A DNA stretch of 64,000 bases from Flaccisagitta enflata (GCA_965153355.1 OZ231128.1:10912001-10976000), one strand, 5' to 3'. Counted from the first letter of the stretch, positions 34,008 through 45,097 are shown. Translations and numbers: made by a program. The notes: a model not told the origin generated them from the letters alone.

Positions 34008-34110
34008 TTCCTTCCTTCCATCCTCCTTTCCTTCTTTCTTTCTTTCTTTCTTTCCTTCCTTCCTTCCTTTAGCTTCCTTCCTTCCTTCCTTCCCTCTCAA
34101 TACATATAAA
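34008..34110. repeat. (TTCC)n/(TTTC)n microsatellite
   Basis: Imperfect CCTT/CTTT run, about 100 bp. Confidence 0.9.
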
Positions 34111-34369
34111 CTAGCATAGTGGTAAGTGTACTATAGTATATTCTGTAGCTCGCCTTAGCTTACCCTAGAATAGCAAAGAAGGCAGATATTGTGGTTGACA
34201 AGGGCCATGACTGCTTAACTAACAATATTTGACATGCATGTGATAGTGGTTTCCGATATTGTATGTGATATTTGGATGTAATGTATTTCGATAGTGGATC
34301 AGATTTGAATGGTGATTCTCAATTTTGTTCAAAGCAACTTTTCCGAGTATTTCCGGAAATAGTACACTT

Positions 34370-34528
34370 TTTAGTCGCGGACACGCGACTCTATACCTTG
34401 CCGTGTCGGTCGGTCCGTCCGTCCGTCCGTTGGTCCGAAATATTTTTGAATTGCAATTGGTTGACGCATAACTGCTCCTGCCCAACCATCCGCGACTGGA
34501 TTGCCGTGTATCCGGCCTTGTTTATTCT
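34370..34528 (-). mobile_element. HINE-like element, TCGCG subfamily (complete)
   Basis: AGTCGCG-gaca-CGCGACT, CTATACCTTGCCGTGTCGG, (GTCC)n, then GCTCCTGCCCAACCATCCGC, GACTGGATTGCCGTG and TATCCGGCCTTGTTT. Confidence 0.75.
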
Positions 34529-34702
34529 TGTATGCACTAAGTTTATAAGAGAATAAGGCTTGAAATCCTGAAATATTTTAAAACATTGTCAACAATATTG
34601 TAAAGCTTCATTTCAGATTAAAACTTTTGTTTAAACATCAAAACAAGTTCCCGCAAAGAAAGATTAAAAAAACTGAATAAAAAAGTTGAAAATTACAGTA
34701 TA

Positions 34703-35191
34703 TACACGCACTCGGCTGAGTAACAACCTTCTTTATAACAACGTTGAGGCTCAAAATGTCAAAAAAATAAGAACATTTCTAGCAACATCGTCAGCCTCAG
34801 AAAATTAAAAATATAACAACATTTCAGCCTCAAATCCAACCAATAACAACTTTTATCTTAGATTTGCTATAATTTCCGTTTAACAATTGTAACATGCGGC
34901 GGTTTCATAGAAGAGTAGCTTTTTCTACTGTATTTCAGTTATAACAATATTTTGTTCCTGATTTTGAATGGTTGTTCTCCTTTAATTCATTCCTTTTCTA
35001 GATCCCTGTTATTCCAGAGAAAGCAGCAAAAGGAATGATGGTACAGACATTCTAATCAATCGTTAAATTGGAAGATTGATGAAAAAAAATAACAACAGTT
35101 TTGCGACGGTTTGAGCCTCATATCGTCTTTCAAATAACAACATTGAGCCTCAGAAAAAAATAACCCGTTGTTACTCAGCCAAGTGCGTGTA
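34703..35191. mobile_element. TA-flanked foldback MITE with GAGGCTCA motifs
   Basis: Ends TACACGCACTCGGCTGAGTA (then ACAAC) and GTTGTTACTCAGCCAAGTGC (then GTGTA). Interior repeats of ATAACAAC and GAGGCTCA/GAGCCTCA face each other. 489 bp, no ORF. Confidence 0.75.
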
Positions 35192-36235
35192 TTAGTGTAT
35201 TACCATGTGTACTTAATCATATACTGTAATATTTAAAACATGTCTATTACTTTATACTCTACTATTATATGTATAAATATCACAACATTATATCAAAATT
35301 TATATGTATTTGATTAAGACACGGTGCAAGATCGCCTGAAATTTGGTAGTCACCAAGGTTAAAAATCAAAGTGTCATAAAATTTTGTTTTTCTTTATGGT
35401 AGCATGGTATATCACTTTCTGATTATAAAAACAAAGAAATTAATGCAAAATCTATTTTAATTAGCTAAATACTAATAATTTATTATTTAATAATGATTTT
35501 CATAATATGATAAGATTTTTTCATATTTTTCAAGTATATTCAATAAGAAAATACTTTAAAATATTGTTATTATATCTAATTTATATAGAATATCCAATTT
35601 TTATAAAATTCTTTATCAATCGGCTTAATTATAAGTCATTAAAAGCAATAAAAAACCATTTGTTGCTCATTTTTTCATCATGTCATAATTTGATTGTTAT
35701 AATCTGGATGTTAGCTTGCGATTCCCCATTCAGCAGTTGTCTATAACTTCAATCATCCATACTTTGTATGCATATTTATTCATTCATTCATTCATTCACT
35801 CATTCATTCATTCTTTCATTCATAAATTTGATTTGATTTGATGAGATAAGATTTCAAATTAGTCATGAATGATAAATGTTTTTTTATCTGCTTTTCTCGT
35901 CGATAGCAATCCTTAATTCTGAACCAAATAGAGGGCTGAGCGACCCACCGACTGACACATCAGTCTTATTCATGAAAGGGCAGGGGCGTGGTTTGAACAG
36001 ATGCACATGCTGGACATCTGCACAGGACAAAAACGTGGATAGAAACACGACCAACACGGAATTGCTTGGAATAGGCAGAAGCAGTTATTCTAGTGGACAG
36101 GGGCAGTTTTGTGGGTGGTTGGGGGCTGTCATGTGGGTGGGCAGGAAAAGTGGCGCATCCTTCTATTCAATCAACACTCCCTCTCAATGAGAAAAGCTCT
36201 TTTAGAGTCGCTCCCAACCAATGAACATACCCTCT
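35192..36235. other. Stretch without supported genes
   Basis: AT-rich; contains an (ATTC)n run at about 35770-35820 and HINE-like debris around 35935-36185 (CCGACTGACACATCAG, GGGCAGGGGCGTGG). No exon signals I trust. Confidence 0.5.
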
Positions 36236-36278
36236 CATCAGTCGCTTAGCAAGCGACTAAAAAATATTCATGAATGAA

Positions 36279-36420
36279 CAAGGCCAAGTAGGCCAATAGG
36301 TGGGACATGTAAATTGTCAAACAAATGCGTTACCAACCGACCGACTGACCAACCAACCGACTAACCAACCGATTGAAGAACAGACACAGCCAGTTATAGA
36401 GGTGCTGAGTCGCACCTAAA
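36279..36420 (+). mobile_element. HINE-like element, GGTGC subfamily
   Basis: ACAAGGCCAAGTAGGCCAAT, AGGTGGGACATG, GTTACCAACCGACCGACTG, and hairpin AGGTGC-tgagtc-GCACCT with AAAAA. A relic of another element (AGTCGCTTAGCAAGCGACTA) sits at 36239-36258. Confidence 0.7.
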
Positions 36421-36423
36421 AAA

Positions 36424-36510
36424 CAAGTAACGCGGGGTCACAATATCGTTGCGGACCGGTGGGCAGGGCCATCCAACGCCCAGCCTTACCCCAACCCCAA
36501 CTCCTTACCC
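36424..36510 (+). mobile_element. HINE-like left-end fragment, type C
   Basis: ACAAGTAACGCGGGGTCACA, ATCGTTGCGGACCGGTGGGC, then a C-rich block that passes into (TTTC)n. Confidence 0.5.
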
Positions 36511-36529
36511 CCACTCCAACTTTCTTTCT

Positions 36530-36542
36530 TTCTTATTTTCTG

Positions 36543-36573
<31 letters not shown>

Positions 36574-37255
36574 CTCTTCTCATTGTTTCTTCTGTAGTTT
36601 CTTGTTTTTTAGTCGCGTGCATGCGACTCCACACCTTGCTCTGTCCGTTGGTCCATTTGTCGGTCCGTCCGTTGGTCCGTCCGTCGGTCCGTCCGTCCAT
36701 AACATTTTTGAATTTTGAAAGTTTTTTTAATTTTTTTTACATTTTTTAATACTTTTTAACCTTTTTTAACATTTTTTAAATTTTTTTTACATTTTTTAAA
36801 CATTTTTAATATTTTACCTTTTTAACCTTTTTTAACATTTTTCAACTTTTTTCACTTTTCTTAATATTTTTTAATATTCCTTAACATTCTTTAACATTTT
36901 TAGCATTTTACCATGTTTTTACTCTTTTGTTTGTCATTTCCAGACGCACGCGACTGTTGCCTGTTCTTTTCCTGCCTCTTTTTGTTTTTTTTCTTTTTTT
37001 CTCATCTCTTTCTTTCTTTCTTTTTTTTTTTTTTTTCTTTCTTTCTTTCTTTCTTTCTTTCATTCTCTTTTCTCTTTCTTTTTTCTTCTTTCTTTCTTCT
37101 TCTCATTCTCTTTCTTTCTTTTCTTTTTCTTTTTCTTTCTTCCTTTCCTTCTTTCTTTTTTTTCTTTTTTTTTCTTTCTTTTTTTCTTCTTTCTTTTTTT
37201 CTTTCTTTTTTGTGTCTTTCTTCATTTCACTCTTTCGGATGTCCCTCTTCATGTC
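36530..37255. repeat. Pyrimidine-rich low-complexity region
   Basis: (TTTC)n at 36530-36600 and 36960-37250, and a degenerate TTTTTTAACATT tandem at 36715-36910. Long polyphenylalanine frames here are shadows of the repeat. Confidence 0.9.
36608..36700 (-). mobile_element. HINE-like terminal fragment
   Basis: AGTCGCG-tgca-TGCGACT hairpin, then CACACCTTGCTCTGTCCG and GTCCGTCGGTCCGTCCG. Its other end is not visible before the T-rich tract. Confidence 0.6.
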
Positions 37256-37259
37256 CGTC

Positions 37260-38230
37260 TATCTTCCCCCCCCTCTTGAGACCTGAAGTCCCATTAAAGC
37301 CTATTGAGGCCTGAAATCTTGTTCTAAAACCTGAATCTAGCCCGAAATAAGCCAAAAATCAGCCCTACAAGCCTGAAAAGTGCCCTCCTAAGCCAAAAAT
37401 TGCTGAATTCACTAAAGACTGAAATCAGTCTTCACTTGCTCTATCCTGAGAGCAGCCCTCATATACATGAAGCCTAGCCTGTACCAAAATGACAATAAAC
37501 AATAAAATCAGAATTGTGCGAGTAGTTCTTGTTGTGGGGATGTCTTGGGCTTCTAATGACAACAATTTTGGTCTAAAAAATTTGCATCTTGCTGGCTGCG
37601 CCTTACCTTGAACTTTCTTTAAGCTTATAGGAAACCAAAAAATTCAAGTTACTCAGATCCTTTTTTTGACTGCATATTTGAAATCTGCATGAAAAACTGA
37701 TAATTGAAAGTGCTTTTCTTTTTTCAAAATTCCTTCGGGATCATAGTTAAAATTCATCTTAAAGATATGAAAAAAAGGTAAGTTCGGCAATATTACATAT
37801 AATTAAAAGAGAAAGGTAAGTTTTGAAAATTTTGATGCTTATTTTGAACAACTTCTAATTGAAATATTGAAAAAAGAAAAACACTTTCAATTAACAGTTT
37901 TTTCTGTAGATTTTAAATCTGCAGTCAAAACATGGATTTAAGCGCTTTGAAATTTTGGGTTTCCCATAGAGGTAGGTTTAACCAAGGGTAAGGCGCGGAA
38001 AGCTTAATATAGAATTTGAGAAGCAAAATTGATCTCAAAAGGAGCCCAAGACAGCCCCACAGCATGATCTGCTCATAGAATGCCAATTTTATTGCTTTTA
38101 GTCATTTAGGTACAAGCTAATAAAGCCCCAATCTCGACCATCCAGGACTAAAACCTAGTCTTTAGAACCTGAAATCAACTCTCTTTGGCTCTTGGGCTCT
38201 GTAAAGCCGCCCCCCCTCCTGCATCTGTTC
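37260..38230. mobile_element. Minisatellite-bearing element split by a foldback insertion
   Basis: Degenerate ~20-bp units (cctgaaatct, agccctacaagcctgaa) at 37275-37490 and again at 38100-38200 flank the palindrome at 37528-38066. The outer parts have a C run and a CACCCCTGCTC end like family D. Confidence 0.45.
37528..38066. mobile_element. Foldback element (539 bp)
   Basis: Arms of about 250 bp: GTCTTGGGCTTCTAATG at 37542 faces AGGAGCCCAAGACAGCCCC at 38040; AGTGCTTTTCTTTTTTCAA at 37711 faces TTGAAAAAAGAAAAACACT at 37867; GGCTGCGCCTTACCTTG faces CAAGGGTAAGGCGCGG. No ORF. Confidence 0.7.
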
Positions 38231-38483
38231 CCCGGATGTATGAAAACTCACCCCTGCTCTCAGCCCACAATCTTGTGACAGGAATTCAGGAACTGTTAAT
38301 CATATATAATCCTTTGATTGATTTGGAGTTAGTACCAGCATATTAGCCCCCTAAGATCTAATGAGGGCTGTAGAGAGAAATAACGCCCCTCCCCCCATTG
38401 ATTATTCTGATCAAACCTGCCCCCCCACCCTTATATTGTTCTTTTACTGCATAGAAATTTGCTCCAGTGATTTTTTGCCTGTT

Positions 38484-39150
38484 TTTTGGGCAGCGGCCCC
38501 GAAGGGGACGAAGTCCTGTAGAACACAGGGGGACTTTCGTTCGTCCGTTCGTTTGTTCGTCCGTCCCCCCCCCCCTCATCAGGCCCCTCAGGCCTCAAGT
38601 CTGACCTCTGAGACCTCAAATCTGCCCTCTCAGGCCTCAAATCCAGCCTCTTAGGCCTCAAATCTAGCCTCTTAGGCCTCAAATCCGGCCTCTCAGGCCT
38701 CAAATCCAACCTCTCAGGCCTCAAACCTGGCCTCTCAGGCCTCAAATAAGGCTTTTCAGGCCTCAAATGCAAATTCTAAGGGCTCAAACCTGGCCTCTCA
38801 GGCCTCAAATCCAAATTCTCAGGCCTCAAACCTGGCCTCTCAGGCCTCAAATTAGGCCTCTCAGGCCTCAAATTAGGCCTCTCAGGCCTCAAATCAGCTA
38901 TCAGCTTCCGATTTGCATTTTGAGGCCTTGCATCAGCCTTCTTAGACCTCAGTTTAGGCTCTTGAAGACCTTCAGTAGGCCCTCTAAAGCATCTCATCCA
39001 CTTCTTCAGGCAGGACGAACGAAAGTCCCCCTGTGTTCTACAGGACTTCGTCCCCTTCGGGGCCGCTGCCCTGCTTCCCCTCACTCCAATTCACAATCAC
39101 TCAAAGCAGGGCAACGGGTATCGCTGACCACATATTGCCCTTGGGTGACC
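38484..39150 (-). mobile_element. Family D element with minisatellite (inverse of 31998-32737)
   Basis: GGGCAGCGGCCCCGAAGGGG, GTCCTGTAGAACACAGGGGG at the left; minisatellite of CCTCTCAGGCCTCAAATC units (38580-38990); inverted block CCCCCTGTGTTCTACAGGAC, CTTCGGGGCCGCTGCCC, then head GCAGGGCAACGGGTATCGC, TGACCACATATTGCCC. Confidence 0.75.
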
Positions 39151-39334
39151 TCTTTTTTCTTTTTTTTTCTCACACATTAGGCCCCTATCTTAGATGGGGA
39201 TGACCACCCTCTGCATGACCCTGGATCTAATTGAGCCACCTGGCCACTCATGGGGACCCTCAGAGCCCTTATTTGTGCTCATCAGTACTGAGATCAAGTG
39301 TCAAGGAGAAATTCAAAATTTTGTCATTCCGACA

Positions 39335-39490
39335 TGTCTCATTGAGAATCAAGAATTTGCATAAAAAATGAAGAACTGCAAAAACAAAAGACATCAGCAC
39401 CTGGCAAAATCCAATATCTAGGTGCTCATGTTTTTGGAAATGCAAAATTGTTCTTGGTTTTCTGTATTCTTGATTCTCAAATTCCAAAAT
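39335..39490. repeat. Short palindrome
   Basis: GAGAATCAAGAAT (about 39343) faces ATTCTTGATTCTC (about 39467), with ATCAGCACCTGGC against CTAGGTGCTCATG near the centre. Nothing else is recognised from 39160 to 40180. Confidence 0.55.
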
Positions 39491-40181
39491 GTTTTTTTCC
39501 AAAACCCTTGATTGCTACACATTTTAACAAAAAAATTGTAAAAACGCATATTAAAATGGTCGCAGGGGGATGAAATTTGAACTGCAAGTGGATGACACAT
39601 CCGGTTAACTTGTCCAAAAATCTTGTGGCGCTGCGCTATTAGGAAGTGCGCCAAATCAGAGCAGAACCAATTTTTGCCAAAATTTTTCATTTTTCATTAC
39701 ATTTTGGCTATTTCTATATTTATTTTCATTTCGGCATTTAGATTTTAAAGATGAGGGTGACAATTTTTTTCACACAAACCTTATGTTAGCCTGAGTGGAT
39801 TTCATCCAAAAACAGGAACTGAAACCACAATATGTGTCGTCAACAGCGTAAAGAAGTCATGATGTCTGGATCATTACAGCGGTCTTTTGAGATTTTCTTA
39901 TTTTTCTTAAAGAGAGATCTTTTCAGTTAGGACTCTTATGAGCCCACAAGAGTATCATCTACCTGGGAAGTGACAATATGATATCTATTTTGCCAGCAGA
40001 ACACATTTTTGGTCAAAAATGAGAGTTTTCTATGCAAAATTATATGCAAAAATCACGTGACTAGCTAATTCACTTTTATCTTTCTCCATGTCTTAAGAAC
40101 ATTTAAAGGACATTCAAGCTTTTAAACAGCTAAAAATTTTTAAACATTAAAGACTTGCTGAAAGAATAACATTCTTTTATA

Positions 40182-40465
40182 AAAAACAAGGCCAAGTTAT
40201 GGCCAATAAGTGCGCCTCGCTTGATTAAGAATTTGTGAATGAACGTTTTAAATGAATGAACCTTTGAATGAATGAACATTTTGAATGAATGAATGAAAAA
40301 CAGAATGGAAATGAGTGCGGTGAGGCATGAGAGGTGATAGGAATGAAGAAAGACGACAGAATTGGCCGTTTTGAGCGTTTTAAACGTTTGCGTTACCGAC
40401 CGACCAACCAACCGACCAACCAACGGACATGACCTCTTATAGAAGTTCGAGGACGCACTTAAAAA
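40182..40465 (+). mobile_element. HINE-like element, GTGCG subfamily
   Basis: ACAAGGCCAAGTTATGGCCA, AATAAGTGCGCCTCG, an ATGAATGAAC repeat, CGACCAACCAACCGACC, and terminal AAGTTCGAGGACGCACTT with AAAAA. The left AAGTGCGCCTCG is nearly the reverse complement of the terminal CGAGGACGCACTT. Confidence 0.65.
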
Positions 40466-40619
40466 TGTCGTTTATGTATTCACTTATGAGCAGCACAATT
40501 GAATAGACGTACGGACAGATCGATAGACGAACGGACACAGCAGCGTGTTGAATTGATGTACAGTAGAAGTCGCTGAAATGAACAAGAACAGAAGAAGATG
40601 CCATGATGCGTCCATAACA

Positions 40620-40797
40620 CAAACAAGGCCGAAGTCGCGTGCGGGTGGGCAGGGGCAGTGATGAAACATCCAGTTTTAAGCATTTGGGCAGGAGCAGCAA
40701 CTTAAGGCAAAAGACGGTTGAAAACGCCAAAAACGCTAACAGCCACCGACAGATCGACCAGCATAGCGGGTTAAAGAGTCGCGAGCACGCGACTCAA
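40620..40797 (+). mobile_element. HINE-like element, TCGCG subfamily
   Basis: ACAAGGCCGAAGTCGCGTGC, GGGTGGGCAGGGGCAGTG, CACCGACAGATCGACC, and hairpin AGTCGCG-agca-CGCGACT. Confidence 0.7.
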
Positions 40798-40873
40798 AAT
40801 CAGGAAATAAGACTTGTCACTTGTTGTTGAAATATCTATTGAAATTGAATTTGTTGCTCAGAGGCCTTTGGCT

Positions 40874-41033
40874 TACACTTTTTATTTTTTATAAGAACGT
40901 CATTTTTTTTCTGAAGCCTTTAAAAGAGATAAAGATAGCTACTAGTAAAATAACTACAATGTTCTTAATTTTTGAGCGTTTTCAAGGCTTGATGTTCTTA
41001 TAAACTAGGTTCTTATAAAAAATAAAAAGTGTA
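40874..41033. mobile_element. 160-bp TA-flanked MITE
   Basis: TACACTTTTTATTTTTTATA with AGAAC at the left, GTTCTT with ATAAAAAATAAAAAGTGTA at the right: nearly perfect 25-bp inverted ends. Smallest of three related elements. Confidence 0.8.
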
Positions 41034-41067
41034 TTGCAATTACCATGTTCTACCTTTTCATTTGCAG

Positions 41068-41282
41068 AAGTCTTGAGCCACTCTTGCTTAAGATCCGATG
41101 TTCACTTCACATTCTGGATGAACGTACTGATCGTAACCTCTGCAGAGGTGAATCTCAACATCACAAACACAAGTAAACAAATGGTCCTAGACTGCTTCGT
41201 GGATGTACCGGTCCGACAGAGAATAACAATAACCCGCCCTGCCGCCCCCTCGTCCAACACAGGAGAAGATAGCGGCTTCTAA
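41068..41282 (+). CDS. Candidate terminal exon of an unidentified gene
   Basis: The acceptor (ttctaccttttcatttgcag) is strong. Behind it the frame starting at 41070 is open for 70 codons to TAA at 41280-41282. The composition is protein-like: SDVHFTFWMNVLIVTSAEVN, a likely N-glycosylation cluster (NITNTS), and CFVDVPVRQRITITRPAAP, perhaps a beta-rich extracellular domain. I could not find upstream exons with a matching phase. The stop codon is made by the insertion of the next HINE-like element (T from the host, AA from the element's AACAAGGCC end), so the original protein may have continued. Confidence 0.42.
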
Positions 41283-41445
41283 CAAGGCCGGATACACGGC
41301 CAATACCAGTTGCGGACGGATGGGCAGGGGCGGGAATGCGCGTTTTCACACTTTTTGACCCGTGCTCACGGACGGACAAACGCTCTTATACCGTAACTAA
41401 ACAAACGGACGGACAAACGCTCTTATACCGTAACTAAAAATTAAC
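41281..41445 (+). mobile_element. HINE-like element, TTGCG subfamily
   Basis: AACAAGGCCGGATACACGGC, CCAGTTGCGGACGGATGGGC, TTTTTGACCCGTGC, then a 33-bp tandem duplication of the end (GGACGGACAAACGCTCTTAT, ACCGTAACTAAA). The terminal stem is degenerate. Confidence 0.65.
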
Positions 41446-41689
41446 TGATTCAATGCTACGAACATACATACATAGATCAGCAATTGTGACATAGAAGCTC
41501 GGCTCTGCGATCATTGTTTTTGGGAAAATCAACGGTAATGACAGAGACAATAGAGAGGCCAGATACACTTTTTTAAAAGCACGTCACTTTTTAGTCAATT
41601 TTTTGCAATTTTAAGTTTAATGTTTTAAAACTTTCCAATGTTTTAAAGCTTTCCAATGTTTTCAACATATTCCTTAAATTTTTAGGATT

Positions 41690-41830
41690 TCTTATAACTC
41701 CATGATGGCATAAAGTATGAATATGAAAGTTGGACAACGTTACTACTCAACAATATCTAAAATAAGGACAAGAGCCATTAGAGCTCTAACTGGTGTTTAA
41801 TCCGGACCCATGTCACTCATCCTTTAGATT
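41690..41830 (+). repeat. Dispersed repeat F, copy 2
   Basis: Contains GGACAACGTTACTACTCAAC, TCTAAAATAAGGACAAGAGC and GGTGTTTAATCCGGAC, matching 60310-60410 with changes. Confidence 0.5.
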
Positions 41831-42149
41831 TCTATGAATATGGAAAGATTTAACTTAAATTAGTATTAAATTGCGTTGTAGTCCATAGTCAAATATCACC
41901 TTATAAAACTATAAAAAGTGTTAAATCTTTAAAGATTTTCTTTTTCTGTTTTTGACTTTTCCCCCATCTCCAAACCAAATTATTCTTATTTCAACTTAAT
42001 GCACGCCTGGCCCCCTATCAAGTACAACCCAGCTGGATTTGCAGAATTTAGCGGTATCAAGTGGATCTATATCCATCACTAAACCAAAACTGTAAAAGAT
42101 TTAGAGGACGGTCTTGTCTTGTGAGCACTCGCTGACAGGCGTATACGCG

Positions 42150-42610
42150 CATTAATTCTAGGAAACATACAGTACGATGGGAGCAATAAGAGCAGTAGAA
42201 AGAGGGCCCTCTATATTCTCACTGCTTAAAGTAAGAACCTAAAGCTTTGTTTTTTCTAAAAGCTGATGGTCCAAGGTATTGAGTGAACACAATTCAAAAC
42301 CAAGTGATTCATAACAAAACCGCCAATTGATATCCTAAAATTGCATGTGGCGCGATAGCTCATTGATAGAGTAATAAACTTGAGAAAATTAATTTCTCTC
42401 CCTTCAGTGTCATAAGTTCTAATCCCGAGTGGTTCTGCACTTTTTTTTTTTGGTCAACAGGTAGAGCTAGAGGAATAAAACTATATTCACTCAAAGCTCT
42501 TGCTCATCAGCTTTCAGAAAAAACATAATTTTAGCTACTTCATTAGAATAATGAAGCAGGAAATGACCATCCATCTGAGGTTCTCTTTGCTCCTATGGTA
42601 CTGTACGTTG
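42150..42610. mobile_element. Foldback element around a tRNA-like unit
   Basis: Arms: TACAGTACGATGGGAGCAAT (42169) faces TTTGCTCCTATGGTACTGTA (about 42586), and TAAAAGCTGATGG with ATTGAGTGAA (42258-42288) faces TTCACTC with CATCAGCTTTC (42489-42518). The 42350-42451 unit is in the loop. Ends approximate. Confidence 0.65.
42350..42451 (+). ncRNA. tRNA-like Pol III unit (SINE-type head)
   Basis: Candidate A box TAGCTCATTGATAG (42356-42369) and B box AGTTCTAATCCC (42415-42426; the canonical box is GGTTCGANTCC), about 60 bp apart, with a run of 11 T at 42441-42451 as a Pol III stop. A full cloverleaf does not form: the T-arm stem does not pair. It is a tRNA-derived relic rather than a tRNA gene. 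Confidence 0.5.
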
Positions 42611-42823
42611 CAATGAGATTTCTAAGAATTTCGATGAACATAAAAGGTTCTGAGTTCTGACACGTCTCAAATTCAAATGACTGTCCAGTGTCCATGTGAA
42701 TGCGTTTTTGACAGATGGACGAATACATGGTCATGGAGAAGCTAGAGGACCTCTTTTACACGCGCTTTGGCGCACAAGTAATTAATTATCTATGTATCTT
42801 TGTAAATCGTAGTTTTGGACAGT

Positions 42824-43172
42824 GTATACTACGCCGATTGCATCCCGGGACTTTGCTGAATCGCTCCTGTGCGCCCCCTAAAAAATGTAAGACTCACCAT
42901 TTTATTTGAAACAAGCCAATGCGCAGCTTTCTACCTTGATGGGAACCTTTTTTAGTCTCAATTTGAAATTTACAAATAAAATTGAATGATTTTCTTAAGG
43001 TTTTTTTTTCCCAGATTTCAATGTGAACTTTAAACTGGCCCTTAAAAAGGTTCCCATTAAGCTAGAAAGCTGTGCATTGGCTCGTTTGAAAGAAACTCGT
43101 GAGTGTCATATTTTGAAGGGGGCACAAAAGAGCGATTCACCAAAGTCCCGGGATGTCGTAGTGTCTTCAGTA
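42824..43172. mobile_element. Foldback MITE (about 350 bp)
   Basis: GCATCCCGGGACTTTGCTGA (42841) faces CCAAAGTCCCGGGATGTCG (43140); GCGCAGCTTTCTACCTTGAT faces AAGCTAGAAAGCTGTGCATT; GGGAACCTTTTT faces AAAAGGTTCCC. Centre near 42990. Confidence 0.7.
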
Positions 43173-43988
43173 CTCTTTTCATCTAATTTTTCATCCTATC
43201 ATCTATTGCGTTGAGAACATGAAAAAAAAAACAGTTCAAAAGCACCACTTCTGACTATATTCCACCGAGCGCAATAAACTTGGTTGCGCACATTTCATAA
43301 TGACCAGATAAACGGCTCTTTGGAGTGCGTTAATGCAAAAAAAAGCAAGATAAAGAAATAATAAAAAATGGAACAATTGTTTGACATTTAAAAATGACAC
43401 AAACATTGAGATGACAAGATTTTTTGGTAGCATTTTTTTGTCTTAAACAAGCTATTCTTTTCATTTTGTTGGATACATCAGCTAAATTTTTGAGTACGAA
43501 GCTGAAAGTTTCCAATTTTGATTATTGAAGTTTGATAATGAGAATGCGCGTTAATTGAGTAAATCAAATTCTCAAAGAAAATAATGATAAAAATCCAAGG
43601 GTCGTGCGCTAAACAATACAATTGTCATCATCAAAATGAAATATAATAAATTTAAGTACGAAATCATTCTGTCTAGATCCTTAAAAATCGTAAGGGGAAT
43701 CATACATTCAAATGAATATCTTTTTCGTTTCTTAATTTAGTGTTGAGTTGTCTAACTACCAACTTGACAACTTCGTATTTATTCAAGCAGTTTCTTCAGG
43801 AATGGCCTGACCCAGGAGAAAACTTCATTATAAATAGTTAAAATCAAAAAGGCACGAGTCGTCGTAGTTACAAAACGTACGAGCGAATTCCACTCTCACG
43901 GAGCATCAGACGCCCATCACCATCACCAGTGGCATCACCACACTAAGTAACATACTGGATCATTGGGGAAGAGGTTCAATTAGCATCA

Positions 43989-44926
43989 GGGTGGTTTCAT
44001 CACAGATCAGTAAAACTGAAAACCCTCAAAAAATAGAATTTGCTCTTTTTTGGTGTAAAGGTACCCTTGGGGAGTTATTCATCCCTTTGACATATTTATT
44101 TAAAAAATTTTGCTCCTGAGGTCCTCAAACCTTTAAAAAGCTATATCTCAGCCATTTTCATCATAAAGACATAAAATCTTCTTATTAACTCAAAGAATTG
44201 TTAAAAAATTTGAACCAAATGATCATTTTGGTTTTTTTACCTTGTAGTAAGCAGGGTACCCAGGTACCTAGTACGTAAAAATTTAAAAAAAAAGTTTGAA
44301 AAATATTCTTCTATGTTTGTTGTTTCATATTCAAGAATAAAAAATATGGGACCTCAACTCCTTAGTGCCCATATAAAGGGCCAAAAATGGGTGGTAGAGC
44401 CAATTTTGGAGGATTTTGGCATTTTTGGTCAAAATTGTTAAAAATGGCCTTACCTCCCATTTTTGGCCCTTTATATGGGCACTAAGGAGTTGAGGTCCCA
44501 TATATTTTATTCTTGAATATGAAAGCACAAACATAGAAGAATATTTTTTCAACTTTTTTTTTTTAAATTTCTATGTACTAGGTACCCTGGGGTACCCCGG
44601 GGTACTACCCCTAGGGGTAAAAATCCCCAAAATGATTTTTTTTTGTTCAAATTTTTTTCCCAACAGATTCTTTGAGTTAATACAAGAAGATTGACACCAA
44701 GATTGTCCTTATATCATAAAAAATGGCTGAGATATGGCTTTTTAAAGTTTTGGGGGTACCCCGGGGGGCCAAAATTTGAAACCCCCGTAAAACCCAAAAT
44801 ATGGGTCCGAGAGCCAAAATCTTCGGGATTCTTGAATAACTCCCCAAGGGGTACCTTTACACCAAAAAAGAGCAAATTCTATTTTTTGAGGGTTTTCAGT
44901 TCTACTGATCTGTGATGAAACCACCC
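43989..44926. mobile_element. Foldback element (938 bp) with 4-bp target duplication
   Basis: Inverted over almost its full length: GGGTGGTTTCATCACAGATC at the left, GATCTGTGATGAAACCACCC at the right; inner pairs include CTCCTTAGTGCCCATATAAA against TTTATATGGGCACTAAGGAG flanking a loop near 44400-44455. ATCA occurs directly outside each end (43985-43988, 44927-44930). No ORF. Transcribed, it would give a hairpin with arms of about 450 bp. Confidence 0.8.
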
Positions 44927-45097
44927 ATCAATCTTTTCTTGGAAGATAATAATCTCTTTTGGTCAAAGTCAATAACATAGTTGACAGCTCAGCTTAGTTT
45001 TAACGGAGCTAAGCTAGCAAAAAATACTGAAGTGGCAACACACTTCACGGATAGCATCACTTAGCTCCGGTTGCTGATTGTAATTCAAGAGCTTTCC

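Noticed and set aside
36900-37320. Open frames of over 100 codons made of Phe, Ser and Leu
   Set aside because: Direct translation of the (TTTC)n repeat.
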